This document shows, in pieces, positions 1-12,000 of a DNA stretch of 64,000 nucleotides (the first letter of the stretch is position 1; each line of letters opens with the position of its first letter). The notes beneath the pieces were generated by a model. The model was not told the origin of the DNA, did not search any database, and worked only from the letters and a program-made list of their open reading frames with translations. The stretch is from Macrostomum hystrix. Its lineage: Eukaryota; Platyhelminthes; Macrostomidae. The stretch lies in assembly GCA_950097015.1 (NCBI GenBank), contig CATNEN010000029.1, forward strand, positions 1,364,001 through 1,428,000, in the 5' to 3' direction. The position numbers were made by a program, and so were the translations under genes.

Positions 1-414
1 ACCATCACGGTGCTGTTTGAAATCTGCGAGTATATCTATTTGACTACGTTCAACATTTTTAAACACTTGAAAGAGAAGCGGCGCCGAAAGATGAAAGGCG
101 ACGAGGCGAATGAGGATGACAAGACGCGACTTGAGGACGGCGGAATCGGTGGCGGCGCTGCATTTGATGACAACGTAGATGATATGTTTAACGAGGATAA
201 TGAGAAGCCTGAGTCAGATTTAGATTCATCGGAGCCAGAAGGCACCAATGAAGCTTTGCCATTGAACACGCTAGGGAGCGACGTGAGTAGCAAGCACAGC
301 AGACACAGCAGCCAGCACCGAGACGACAAAGAAGTTGGAGAAACCGAAGAAGACAGCAACTCGTTAGAGTGGAAAGCTGAGAAGCGCATTCCCAGGCCCT
401 TGGCGATGGCCTAA
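1..414 (+). CDS. 3'-terminal coding exon of an unrecognised gene (5' part outside the window)
   Basis: Frame 1 is open from the first base to a TAA at 412-414 (137 codons), with no splice acceptor visible at the left edge, so the exon begins outside the window. The first ~22 residues are hydrophobic/aromatic and could be the end of a membrane segment. They are followed by a basic cluster (KEKRRRK) and then a long acidic, Ser-rich tail with no Cys, ending in RPLAMA. This arrangement suits the cytoplasmic C-terminus of a membrane protein, but that is inference and I do not recognise the family. An internal Met at position 10 could start a shorter frame, but the upstream continuity argues for a partial exon. 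A canonical AATAAA lies at 897-902, giving a plausible 3' UTR of about 0.5 kb. Coding status is moderately supported. Confidence 0.45.
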   Translation, partial: TITVLFEICEYIYLTTFNIFKHLKEKRRRKMKGDEANEDDKTRLEDGGIGGGAAFDDNVDDMFNEDNEKPESDLDSSEPEGTNEALPLNTLGSDVSSKHSRHSSQHRDDKEVGETEEDSNSLEWKAEKRIPRPLAMA

Positions 415-1999
415 CCCTGAACTGTACGTCCGAGAATAGTTTTGTTTTTAATTCCGAATTCAGAAACGCGTCTGTTGGCAGCAGTTATAGCGTCGATAAT
501 AGATTTTAGTTTAATCCTAATAAGCTTAGTGTGCTTGATTCACCCTCAGTCAGAAGTCTAATGATCAAATGAACGAATAATATCAAAGATGTATAGAAGC
601 TTTACTTGTGTCGTCTTGCATTTTCTCTACTGAAATTAATCTGCGGTATGTCATTGTTTCAATAATAAGTTTCATTGTCCGTATATTAAAATGCATGCTA
701 ATATTTTAGCTTTCAAATCTTTTTACCTGAATACCTATTATACATTCATCAGGCAACAGGTAGCTTAAACTTAAGTCATACAATTGGATAAGTAAGGTAC
801 TTACTTCTAAGCCAATAATTTATACCATATTCAAAAAGTACCCAAACTACACTTGTACTATTATTAACATTATTGCGTTTTAAAACTATTGTGCTCAATA
901 AAACGCATACAGTGTTTTGCTAGAATACAGTAAAAATTACAGTTTATTCGTTTTGCGGGAAAATGGCCTGAGTAAAAGTAAGTAAGAGTCAAAAGTAAAA
1001 GTCAAAGTAAAGGCATGTGTACATTTTTCGATTGCAATCTCTACTAGATTTATTAAAAATAAACTAGGAGCTAATATAAGCGAATAACTCGTACATGTGC
1101 ACTGTATGCGGATCGATAATTTAAACGTGTTTTAGAAAATTTGAATATCATTGCAGCATTGCGTACTGGCAACTGCAATTTCGCCTGTAATTGTAAACCT
1201 CATATAATTACAAGCGTAATTATACTGGATTTCGTGCTGATTTACTAAAAAAAGTTCTTGCTTATTTCTTATTGTTGAAGCACAAGCAGTACATTTTTTA
1301 TCTCTTTTTATCTCATTTATAAAGACTTGCAAATGCGATTAAATATTAATGCATTACATTTTAGCTTTGGCAAAAGTTTGACAAACTATTTACACTATTT
1401 AAATACCATTTGAAATTGGCGAGTAGGCTACCGAATGAATAGCATATTTTTCCATACGGTACCTTACAAATTGCCGCTACCTTCTGTATAATTATGTTGC
1501 AGAAAAAATACAAAGATGAAATACAAAGTTTGGGGTAGTACTTAACCTCTTCCATACCGAGACTTTTTACTGCACTCCGAGAAAATCCGTATGGGTTAAA
1601 CAGCATGCAGTTAAATGTAAACTCAGCAGCCAAGTTGAAAAGCCCAGTTCTATAAAAAAATAGTTAAAGCAGAGCATACTCAGCTTTAGCTGTTGCTTAA
1701 AAATGCTTTTACACTAAATCACTACGCAATTTTGTCGTTTCAAACGAAAAACAAAAAAAATGCGTGCAGGTTCAAAAATACAGACACTTCTTTGTTTTAA
1801 TCATTTGAAAAGGGATTTGCAGTGCAACAATCTAACGCCAGGTAATAATGTGTTTAAATTCTGGAAACAATACATTGATATGTTGCACTTTTGCCTAGAC
1901 TAATTGTATTCTTTATCCTGAGCTATATAGTATTGTTTGACATATTTAATTTAGTGGTTCTTATTATTCGTTATTTGTACAGTTATTGTACAAAAAGCA
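415..1999. other. AT-rich non-coding stretch; probable 3' UTR then intergenic
   Basis: It contains a candidate polyadenylation signal AATAAA at 897-902 that could serve the gene ending at 414. The rest is AT-rich with only short random open frames and no repeats, RNA genes or exons that I can see. Confidence 0.5.
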
Positions 2000-2008
2000 A
2001 AACAGCTA

Positions 2009-2606
2009 GGCAGTGCTTATCCCCACGGTACCGTGGAAATAATTTTTGTCTTATTCCTACGGTACCGTGGGAATAATTTCCTGCTTATCCGCACGGCACA
2101 CTGACGAGATAGCTGTCCTATCTTCAACATATTCCGTTGGCACTGTCAGACATTTTTTATGGACCTATTTTAACTTGGCCTAGAATAAAGTAATAGACTG
2201 GATTATAGACTTAGAAGGCTTGAGCTATAAGATTAGAAAAATACACACTTCAGTTGTATTCTTTTGAATATATAAATAATAGAAATATATATTTTATATA
2301 CTTAAAAAAGCCACCGTATTGGTTAACTAATTGCGAAAAAAGCAGAAAACTTTAATTTGTTTACTTGCTTTTAAAAACCGGAAGAAAAAAAAGGAAAATT
2401 GCAGTCATGATAAAAAGATAGATGATAGGACAGCTATCTCGTCAGTGTGCCGTGCGGATAAGCAGGAAATTATTCCCACGGAATATGTTGAAGATAGGAC
2501 AGCTATCTCGTCAGTGTGCCGTGCGGATAAGCAGGAAATTATTCCCACGGTACCGTAGGAATAAGACAAAAATTATTTCTACGGTACCGTGGGGATAAGC
2601 ACTGCC
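2009..2606. mobile_element. 598-bp MITE (non-autonomous DNA transposon) with 9-bp target-site duplication
   Basis: The element is bounded by a perfect 9-bp direct repeat AAACAGCTA (2000-2008 and 2607-2615). Its ends are inverted: GGCAGTGCTTATCCCC at the left is mirrored at the right. The arms 2009-2137 and 2478-2606 are near-perfect inverted complements over about 129 bp. Each arm contains short palindromes around GGTACC. The right arm is extended by a 69-bp tandem duplication (unit starts at 2424 and 2493). There is no transposase frame inside. A 9-bp duplication is seen with Mutator-like elements and 8-9 bp with Merlin; the ends alone do not decide between them. Confidence 0.85.
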
Positions 2607-2615
2607 AAACAGCTA

Positions 2616-4739
2616 TTTAAAGGTAATTTAGTGACCATACAAGTAGATAGCAAAGTAGTTCTTTGTAAATAAACAATAGCCTCAAAGTTATAACACAGTA
2701 TTACTAAAAACAATGTTGTTGGCATGTTAAGCAAGACCAAGTCATTGTTGTTTTTGTGTGACTTACATTTTTCTTTATTTGACTTCAATCATGGGAAAAT
2801 TAGTCGATAGACCTATTATTAGATGTTACCACTATACTACCTAAGTCTACCTTCACACAGAATGACTATTGCACAAAATTATGTCCCAGAAAAGAAATTA
2901 GTTGACTTTCAAACTCGAATGATTTTTAACTAATTCTGCAATTCTGGAATTTCAACAATTTCAGCAAGCAAATTAAACTTCAATTCTTAAGACATTGTTA
3001 GGGGCTCCAGTGAGAAATAAAAAATAAACAATTCCATATTTTTTGTTTTCTTGTGTTACAGATCTTGCTTGTCTGAGTTAAAAGACACCTCACTCATCAA
3101 AATTGGTCAAGTAATAAAAAAGTTACAACAATTTTTTATCAACATTTTAGTTGTTTTCATAGTGTATTTTTCCCATAAGGGGCTGTGATCCAGATGAACG
3201 GATAGATTTGACTTAGGAAAACAAAAAATTGCAATTTAATAGTTTTATTTTTAATGGATTTTTTTATTCCAAAAGCATATAGTTCATTTTTTCATTATCT
3301 ACACCATGGAATATATATATATATATATCTATGTATATCTTCTATTAACACTTGGTATTAATGTATTACATTTTGATTTTACATTGAATAGGATTACCAA
3401 GCTGACAAGACATGTTTATTTGTTTGCAATATAAAACTCTTGGCTTTAAAGAAGTGACAAAGCCATAACTATTCCATAGCTTAACAAATAGATGTCTCAT
3501 AGACATCAATTTACTATTTACAGTCAATTGCAAAAGCCATCTGAAATGCGTAAAGGGGGTACATTAGAGAAACATGTTTCCGGGAGATTCCGCTAAAGGA
3601 AAATAAAAAGGTTTGAGTATATCATATTCTACATAAAATTCTACGTAAAATTTTAATGGGATACACTTGGAAACAACTCAAATAAAAAAACAGTCTTTTA
3701 CTAAAAAGAATTGTTAATATTGATTTTAATATACTCTTTCTTAATTTTTAATTTGTTCATTTCAGTATCAATGCATTAGTAAAATTTTAAAGTTCTATGT
3801 AAGGTACTTTTTTTTCTAAATTTCGATCACACAGCAAATATACTTTTTTAAAAAACAATTTTTTGCACTGTATAATCTTTTTTGTTTTTTGCACTTATTG
3901 TAGCATTATATAAACACTTGTTGTAAAGTAAATTTTATCTTCTTTCTATTGATAGTAGGCTTTTTTGTTAGCATAAAATTTATGTTCTTTTTTCATCAGA
4001 ACACAGCATTGTTTTTTATCTTTTTTCTTTTTTTCCATTTTTTAGCTCACTAGAGTCCATAACATTACCATCTATGTAACATTACATTACTATGTTGTTT
4101 TTAAAGGTTATTTCATACAGTTTTAAGTAAATATAAAAATAGATAAATTCAATTATTCTTTTGACATGTTTTTACAATACTTGCCATATATGCCATGAGA
4201 TACATTATCATCATCATATGGATTGCTATACTTTTTTATATTTTAGTGCCATGGCCTGCTCCTTCTATTGAATATTCTAGATTTAATGCATTAATCAAAT
4301 CTAGGTTTAACATTTCCTATTCAAAAGTGCCATCTGACTTTACGTGACAGTAACTTCATATAACTTCTTAACAAACTAATTTGATGTTTTTTCAGATGTT
4401 CACTCAACCTCAGATTTCATTTGAAAATTGCTTGAATACTTTCTAAACTCTTTCGCATTTTACTTCATAAGCCATGACCAATCCTTTTGTGATTTTGCAC
4501 ATCTTAGAATGGTTATTTTTTAAATAATTTTCAATACATTTGGGACAAGGTTTTATAAAGTACAGAGAAAATCAGATATATGATTTATAGATTGCTTAAG
4601 ATTGCTTACAAAAAGACTAACCTGATTGGGCCAGATATATAGCCAGTTGTGAAGCTATTGTTGCTTGTTGCAACCAAAGACAGTTCAGCTTTTCATATTA
4701 TAGAATGGGAGTTGCCATACCATTCTTAATTCTACTTGG
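2616..4739. other. AT-rich intergenic stretch, nothing coding seen
   Basis: It is strongly AT-rich with many T and A runs and a short (TA)n microsatellite near 3309-3328. No frame has exon-like codon use or splice boundaries, and no repeat array or RNA gene was noticed. Confidence 0.5.
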
Positions 4740-4911
4740 CATGATGCTCGTGCTTTTTTCCAGCTGGTTGTGCTGAGACGCTGAGGAGAACGGCGTGCTT
4801 TTTCTCATCTTTGATGTCATTGGCCTCGAAAAACTGCTCCAGTCTTTCCTGCTACTGCTGCCATTTTTCTGTCCCCTCTTCAAAGGGTTCAATAGACCCA
4901 ACTAGGCTCAT
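4740..4911 (-). pseudogene. Relic Ty3/gypsy-type retrotransposon gag N-terminus
   Basis: Read on the minus strand from an ATG at 4911-4909, the frame gives motifs typical of the gag start of metazoan Ty3/gypsy elements: FEEGTEKW, then QERLEQFFEAN, then AVLLSV. One in-frame TAG interrupts it between the first two motifs. The similarity ends after AVLLSV and another stop follows soon after. No protease, reverse transcriptase or LTR was seen nearby. It is therefore a short, dead fragment rather than an element. Family assignment is from motif memory, not a search. Confidence 0.55.
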
Positions 4912-6010
4912 TTCTCGTCGCCATTTTAAAGTCTTTACTTAAGATTGTAGAACGAACTCTAACTACCAAACGCGATGACACAGCGACTTTTATATTTTAT
5001 TTTATTTATCAAATCGATAGCAGACTCCGCGCATGCACATTCGATAGAAGGTTTAAAAGCACGTACAACAACACAGTACATTCCAAATAATTGGATATGT
5101 GCCAGGCAGGTGCACAACCCACCTGCCTTAGCCAGCCGCAAACAGAGCAATTCCAAATACAAATTACAAATTACAAATACAATTTCTGATTGTTTAAAAA
5201 CACCAGGGATCTTGTTTTCAGGAGGTTAAAGTTCTAACCACTTGGGTACAATCTACGAGTAGAAAGCTATGGGTTTGTGAGAGTGCCTTGAAAACCGAGT
5301 AAAGTGCTTTGTTACCATTATTAATAGTTACACCATTGACCTAACAAACATGCAATTGCTAATGTATCAACAATTTTAGCTAAAATCATTTGTGATGTTT
5401 TAATGTTCCTTCCTCCTATTCTTGATTAAGTAATTGGGCGTTAATCCTAATCCCTTTAAGTGAGTAAGTTTTGAAAATACATAGCCATAGGCTTCCCTTT
5501 TTTAGCCTTTTTCCAGGGCAGACAGGCAAACGAAAACAGTTCAGCTAAACTAATTGTACAGTCAGAACCCTGAAATCGAGTTTTATTGGCCCTAGCTAAT
5601 AATGTCCGACTTAATGTACAGTCCCGCCTTTTCGCGGAGGATGAGGTTGGTATTAAGCGGGGTTAGGAAAACCCCGCAAACCCCGCCTCTCGCTTATATC
5701 TCTTGCCGCTATTCTGTCCCTTCGTTCTCATAAGCGGCGCCCCCAGGCCTCAAGTCTTTTGTGGAAGAGAAAGGCTTTAATAGGCTCTCTTTATAGAGCA
5801 GAAAGCGCAGACTAATAAAAGGCTTCATTATCCAAATAGACTTTTGTGTATTTTGAAGAAACAGATTGCTTCTTTTAAAGTTTATGTTTAACAGCTTTAT
5901 ATTCCACTTCAGCTCCTCTCCGCTTCATTGAACAGCTAGCTAACTCGGCCGTTTTATTCAAGTAATCAACCAAGACTCGTAGTTTTTAATAAACTCATAT
6001 AAAGAAAAGT
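4912..6010. other. Upstream region of the Lgl gene; non-coding
   Basis: No convincing exon is seen. It should hold the promoter and 5' UTR of the gene starting at 6011, but no clear TATA box or other defined element could be assigned. Confidence 0.35.
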
Positions 6011-9000
6011 ATGGCTAAGCTAATTGGCACCTTCCGCGATCTGCCGCACAAGCTGCATCTGTCTAGCGGCGGCAAAGCCAAGGCCAGCGACAAGCAATTG
6101 AAGCAATATAAAGAATACTTTGATCTTGGCGAGGTAAGATATTCGTTTTTTGAAATACATTTATTTCGTTTTTATTGTTCAATTTCGATTAAGTCACACG
6201 GCTGTAGCAGTTATCTGACCATTTAAATCCAAATTTTGTTCCTACCAGAGAAATAATTCCAAAATATCCCAATTATTTATGTAATTGTGTAATCTAAAAA
6301 ATATTTTTATGTACCGTTACTTTTAGTTTATTGAGATTAAGAAGTTGATTACTTTAGTTTATTTAAACATTTCTTGGGTCAAGCCAAGGATATTTGCTAT
6401 TGTTTCAGCTTATTTGGCTTTTAGGCTCCTCTATGACATGTTCTATTTTGTCTTATTGACTCAATTGGAGAACCTTACTCACTCTACTCGTTCGTCATCA
6501 TAATCTACGGTCTAGCCTGCCAAATTTATACTAGTTAATACTTCAATATAGGATTTTCGAGATGACTAATGCCCCGCCGCGTGCGTGAGGCCTATTCCTA
6601 AAAATTTCTCTAAGTCGCTGAGTCATTGCAAGCTCACACCCTTCATGTCTGACCGGGGCCATTCCCCTAGTCCTAGGACGGCGGTTGAGGTGGGCGGCCT
6701 TTATGTCATACGGGTCTTCGTCTGGGGTTTGTTGTGGCTTTTCGTCTAGCTTTGAATATTTTTTTTCTCTTTACCCCACATTCTCCTTCCTGCACACCCT
6801 CCCATCCCATGCCTCTTCTCTCTTTCCTTCCTTCCTTCCGTCTGTCTCTTCTTCCAGCCTCGGCTGCCTCTTTCCTATCTCTCTTTACCAGGGCTTCTGT
6901 CCAAAGCAGGACTGGCCACGCTACGGCCCGCTCCGCCAGTTCTAGCACCCGCCCCATTCTATCGCACCCACCCCAGGTTAGGCGTGGCCTAAAAACCCTG
7001 CCTCGGGGAAGGGTGACGCGAACAACTCTATAGTGTTCTTTTTTTGCTAGGCTTTTGTGCGCGTGACGTGCATGTCTGATGGCGTCTGAAGCTAAAAATA
7101 GAATGCTGAATCATCGAGGGGCGTAGGGGATGACTGGGACAGACGGTAAAGGGTTCGTACGGAGGGTAACACACTTTCTCTTTTCTCTTTTGCCAAATCT
7201 CCTAATGCGGGCTACTGACTACCGTTAAGAATCGAAAAGGAATCGTGTTGTTTACCACAAAGTTATCCCAAACTATTAGTTCGGAGTATGTTATGACCAA
7301 CTGGTTTGATGGAAATGTAAATATTTATTTCCTTACTCAATTCTAGCTGTGCAAAATTGGATTTCCGGACAATGCTACCACTATCGCGCATGACACCCAG
7401 CTTAATCTGTTGGCTATCGGCACTAAGACTGGCGAAATTCTTGTGTAAGAAATAACATTTCGACCATCCAATGCATTGATGTATTATTATTATTGTACTA
7501 TTAACATTAACTACGTTATTATTTTCTATCCTGCAAATGTTTAGGTACGGAGCCCCCGGACACGAGTTCTCAGCTAGCCACAAGGAGGCCAGCGAAGTGA
7601 AGCAGCTTATATTTCTGCCCGATGAGGTGAGTTATTTTATTCGTTATCTCCTGTCGTAGTCACAGTTCTTAATTATCTTTTTTGTTATAATAGAACTCAT
7701 AAATCAAACGACACTTTTGGGATTATAGCTACGTTGAGAAGAAATATTCGTTCCTTCCTCTACTGAAAGGAAGGATGCGGTCAGGAAATGCAGCAGGCTG
7801 CGGGCCGCCAAGGGACTGGCTGCTCTCGCTGAGTGCTCTGCCAGAGTCTGAGTAGAAGCTTCTAAGCCTCTAAAAAATGCATAGCGTAATGCTTCTTATT
7901 CCGTCTATTTTTCTCTATCGCGAGTCTTGTCTGTCTGCCAGTCTGTCCGTCTGTCTGGCCCCAGTCCTAGCTGTTGGGATGCGATAAAAGAATATTTATT
8001 GCCCTTCTCTCAAATCCACTCTGTCCCGGCCGCTAGTTCGTCGTGCGCGTTTGTGTGCGCACTGCAGTGCCAAAATCCCCAATTCCCTTAATCGACCGAC
8101 CTGAATGCCCGCCTGTCCCTCAAAACACATGGCATGGCGCTTGATCTCAGTTGACTGACTTCACTGATCTACTGCTTTCATTTTTAGGGAGAGAAAAGTC
8201 CCCCGTCCTCGCCTGGCTAGGATTTTGAGTTCACATTTGTCCGTGTAATTCCATTCTTTATTTGTCTCCAGCCTGTCTGCGGCTGCAATTAGAACCCTGG
8301 ATTGCATTTGGGCAGTTTTATATTGTTATTTAAAAGTACATTGCTGGTTTAAAATGCGGCTCAGATTTAATAATAAGTAAATTTTCCCACAATCGCCAGG
8401 GCCGCCTGTTGAGCCTGACCGCGGACAATCGCCTGCACAAATGGGAATTAAACGAGTCCGCCACTAGCGGTGCCAACTGGCGCCTCGAGCACGTCGCCGA
8501 ACTGTTGACCGGACCGGCCGACGGCGCCGATGATCAGCTGGCTACTAGTGCCGCTCTGGTTGGCAGCGACCGGCTCTGGATTGGCTACGCTAGCGGCTCC
8601 GTGCGCCTAGTAGACGCCAAGGACTGGAAGTTTGTCGACGCGGCTACGTCAGGAGAAGCCATCGACAAGGGGTGAGTTTGCACACATGGGATTTCTACTG
8701 CAGTCCAGTTCAACTGACTAAGTAATTTGACTAGCTAAAAATAGTATTTAATTATAGGTTATTATACTGAATATAACAGGTATTGATTTTTCACTTTCAT
8801 TGTGTAATATCTGGTTTGCACCTGTCTTGACGCTATTTTAAATACGGTTATTTATTTTCAGCTCGCGGACAAAATTAGCTTGAAAAAATGCACGGTCCGC
8901 TTTCGTAAGACACGCTTATTCACGAATAGTGCTTTCAATTAGCTAATGATTTTTGCATCTCATATCTCGTATTTAATGCCGTGACAGTTTGGGAAAAAAA

Positions 9001-12000
9001 CGAACAATGAAATCTAAAAACAAATCATATCAATTCTGACTGCGTTTTTTCTGCTCTAAGCTTGAGTGCAGGTAGATTATGGGCCATCGATTTGAGTTGT
9101 AACCTCGCCGTACCTGTCTGGCACAGGAAGTTGATTCGATAATATAATATTCACTCTATTGAGCTTATCTTTATAAAATAATTTTCGCGTTTTTTTATCT
9201 GGCTATAGTAGCTATCTATTCACAACAACTGCTATCTTTGGGGTTGCATTGCTTTGTAAATATTATCCGATCGAATTGTGTGAATGTCACTGCGCTAGCC
9301 GAGGTCACGAAGGTCAAAAAATAGGAAATGCCTAGTCACTTTCCTACTGATCTTTATCAAAATAAGCGACACTAAAAGCCAAAGTGTGTTTATCTTAGAA
9401 TGCCGGTTTTCTCTCTCTATTTCTCCCACACATTCCACAGGCCTGTGGTTATAGCCAGCTTTGCATTGCATAAGGATAATGAATGAATGAAGAGATTTAG
9501 CCTCCGATTGCGTAATAAGTGTCTGGGGTTCGTGCGGTCAAAGCTTATCTCAGCTTTTAAGTCAACTTTACTTTCCCTTCAGTCATTGAAGACATTGTTT
9601 AAGCTATAATCTATTTCCCACGGGTGCTCTGTAATGAGCCACTTCTGATTGTTAACTGGCTTTAGCTTCTTAGGCTGTATGAATCATCCGACTCTAGTGT
9701 TGAATTTCTACATTCTGTTGCGTCACTATAGCTAGCAACTGATAGAGTCAGCCCCGTAGATAAATGCTGCTATTTTCGAATTGCTCTTTGTCTTTCGGCA
9801 GAATTGATTTAGCAATCTATGTAGCCCTCATGCCATTCGATTGTATCGGCAGCTAAGTAAACAGAATGGGCCTTCACTTTCGCACGCCTCTCCTAACACC
9901 ATTCTCTAAAGAGAGAAGGCTACAAATTCCGTCTTAGATTGTGTGGCAATGAACTGTTCTTACTTTAGTCCATTATCTGGGTCGGGATGTGTGTTGTTGC
10001 TAAATTGTTGCCTGCTTCCAGAAGCAACATATTCTCTTTGATTCATGCTAGTTGTGCGTTTTTTATTTCTTATGGTTCTGCAAATATTGGCTCAGCTCTT
10101 GGATATTTCCAATTCTATCTCACACTTGGTGAACCTACCAACTGGCCTAGCCTTGCAAAAGCAGGCAATGGCTGTGTTTTTCAAACCAGCCTTAGCCAGT
10201 GTTGTCGATTTCCACACAAGCCAAACAAATAGCCATCAAGCCAAATTCTTTGCTGCATTGCTTGCTTTGACAATGGCATTATAACAAGACTAAATGCCTA
10301 GAATGTAATCAATTGATTGTTTTCAATTTGATCAGCTGGTTCTGTTCTATTGCTGATTTAGTGTATAAAATCATATTTATATTTTTAACATAGTTAAATA
10401 CCGCATTTATCATGCTGCTAGACAGTTCACTCGTGTTATATCAATAAAACTCCTTTAAACTACTATTTAGTAGGCACATGTTATACCTTTTTCTATAAGA
10501 AAATATAGAATCGAACAAAGTGAACTATCTAGTAATTATAAATGCCAAATTCAACTATCTATTGATTAAGCCTAATATTCGCATATCACTGCCTTCTCCC
10601 AACCCTATTTACCGACATCCCCACCTCTAAATCTCACTCCGCATGCAGTCTGAATGAGGAGGCCCGCAGTCAGCTGCACGGCTGGGGCTCCATTGTCGCC
10701 ATCGAGGCCAGCCCGGCCAATGGCAAGTACGTCGCCGTCGGCTTCAGCTCCGGCACGGTGGCCGTGTTGAACAGCACCGACTGCAATCTGCACAGCTTGA
10801 TCCCAGGTGCTGCCGAGCTGCGCTGCCTTAGCTGGCTAACGGACGGCAGCGCCGTTTATACCGGTCACGCCGACGGTAGCTACGCCGTCTGGCGTGCTGA
10901 CGAGCCGGCAGAGACTAGCAGGCTATTAAAAACCGTCGACAATCCGCAGACTGTCTATGGCCCTTTTCCCTGCCTGCCGGTGACGCGCCTGCTGCACCGC
11001 ACCGCCAAGCTGGGCGGCCTCACTGTCCTGGCTGGCGGCATGGCCAAGAACACGCACGCCGATCGGCACACTGTGACCCTGCTGCGCGAACAGGAGCACG
11101 TCTGTTTGGATCTATGCTCACCTGTGGTGGATTTGGTTCTACTCTGCTCACCTGGCGATGGTAACACTGGCCAGGCTGGCTATGATGAGCCGCACACCCT
11201 GATTGTGCTGTGCGAATCCCAGCTTGTTGCTTTGGATCTCTACGGCGCTCAGTGGCCAGAGTTCCGCCTGCCCTATCTGACTGCCATCAGTGCCACTGGC
11301 GCCCCGGTTAGCGCCGTCAAAATATACGGCTCTGAGGCGGACAGCGGCGTCGAGCAAATCCGCGCCGCCCTATTGGCTGCCTCGAATAGCTCTAGCGCGA
11401 CCGGCTACACCAGCCGAGCCTGGCCTATCACGGGTGGCAAGTCGCTGCGAGCTGCAACTGAGGAGCCAGCTACTGCTACTTCTGGCGATCAAGACGCCGG
11501 CGCCACAACTTCGGCTGCCCCCGATGCTCAAGAAGCTAAGCCAGCCGCCTGGCATCTGCTGGTCACTGGACACAGCGATGGCTCCGTGGCTTTCTGGCAG
11601 ATCGGTCACGCTGGTTCTGGCACCTCCGCAGCGCTGCTGCACACCTTGAACACCGCCGAATTATTCTCTGACAGTGCCGCCGCCAGCGGAGTCGCCGAGG
11701 AGAATCCGGCCGACGCCGGAGGCTTTCCGCCGTTCCGTTCTGCCGGCAGACGCTGGCGACGAGCCGCGGCTGACGAGAATGCCGCCCGGTTCGCCGTGAC
11801 TACACTAGAGCTCGCTGGCGATTGTCTGCTAGTTGGCGGAGCCGCCGGTCAAGTCACAATGTGGCGCTTGGCGTCCAGTGGCGCCGCCCCTTCCCCTGTT
11901 GAAGTCGACGTTCGCACTGTTAACGCCGACATAGTGTCACCAGGCAAGGACAGCCCCTATATTTGGGAGGGCCAGGCGCCTCTGCGGGTGCGCGAAGAGC

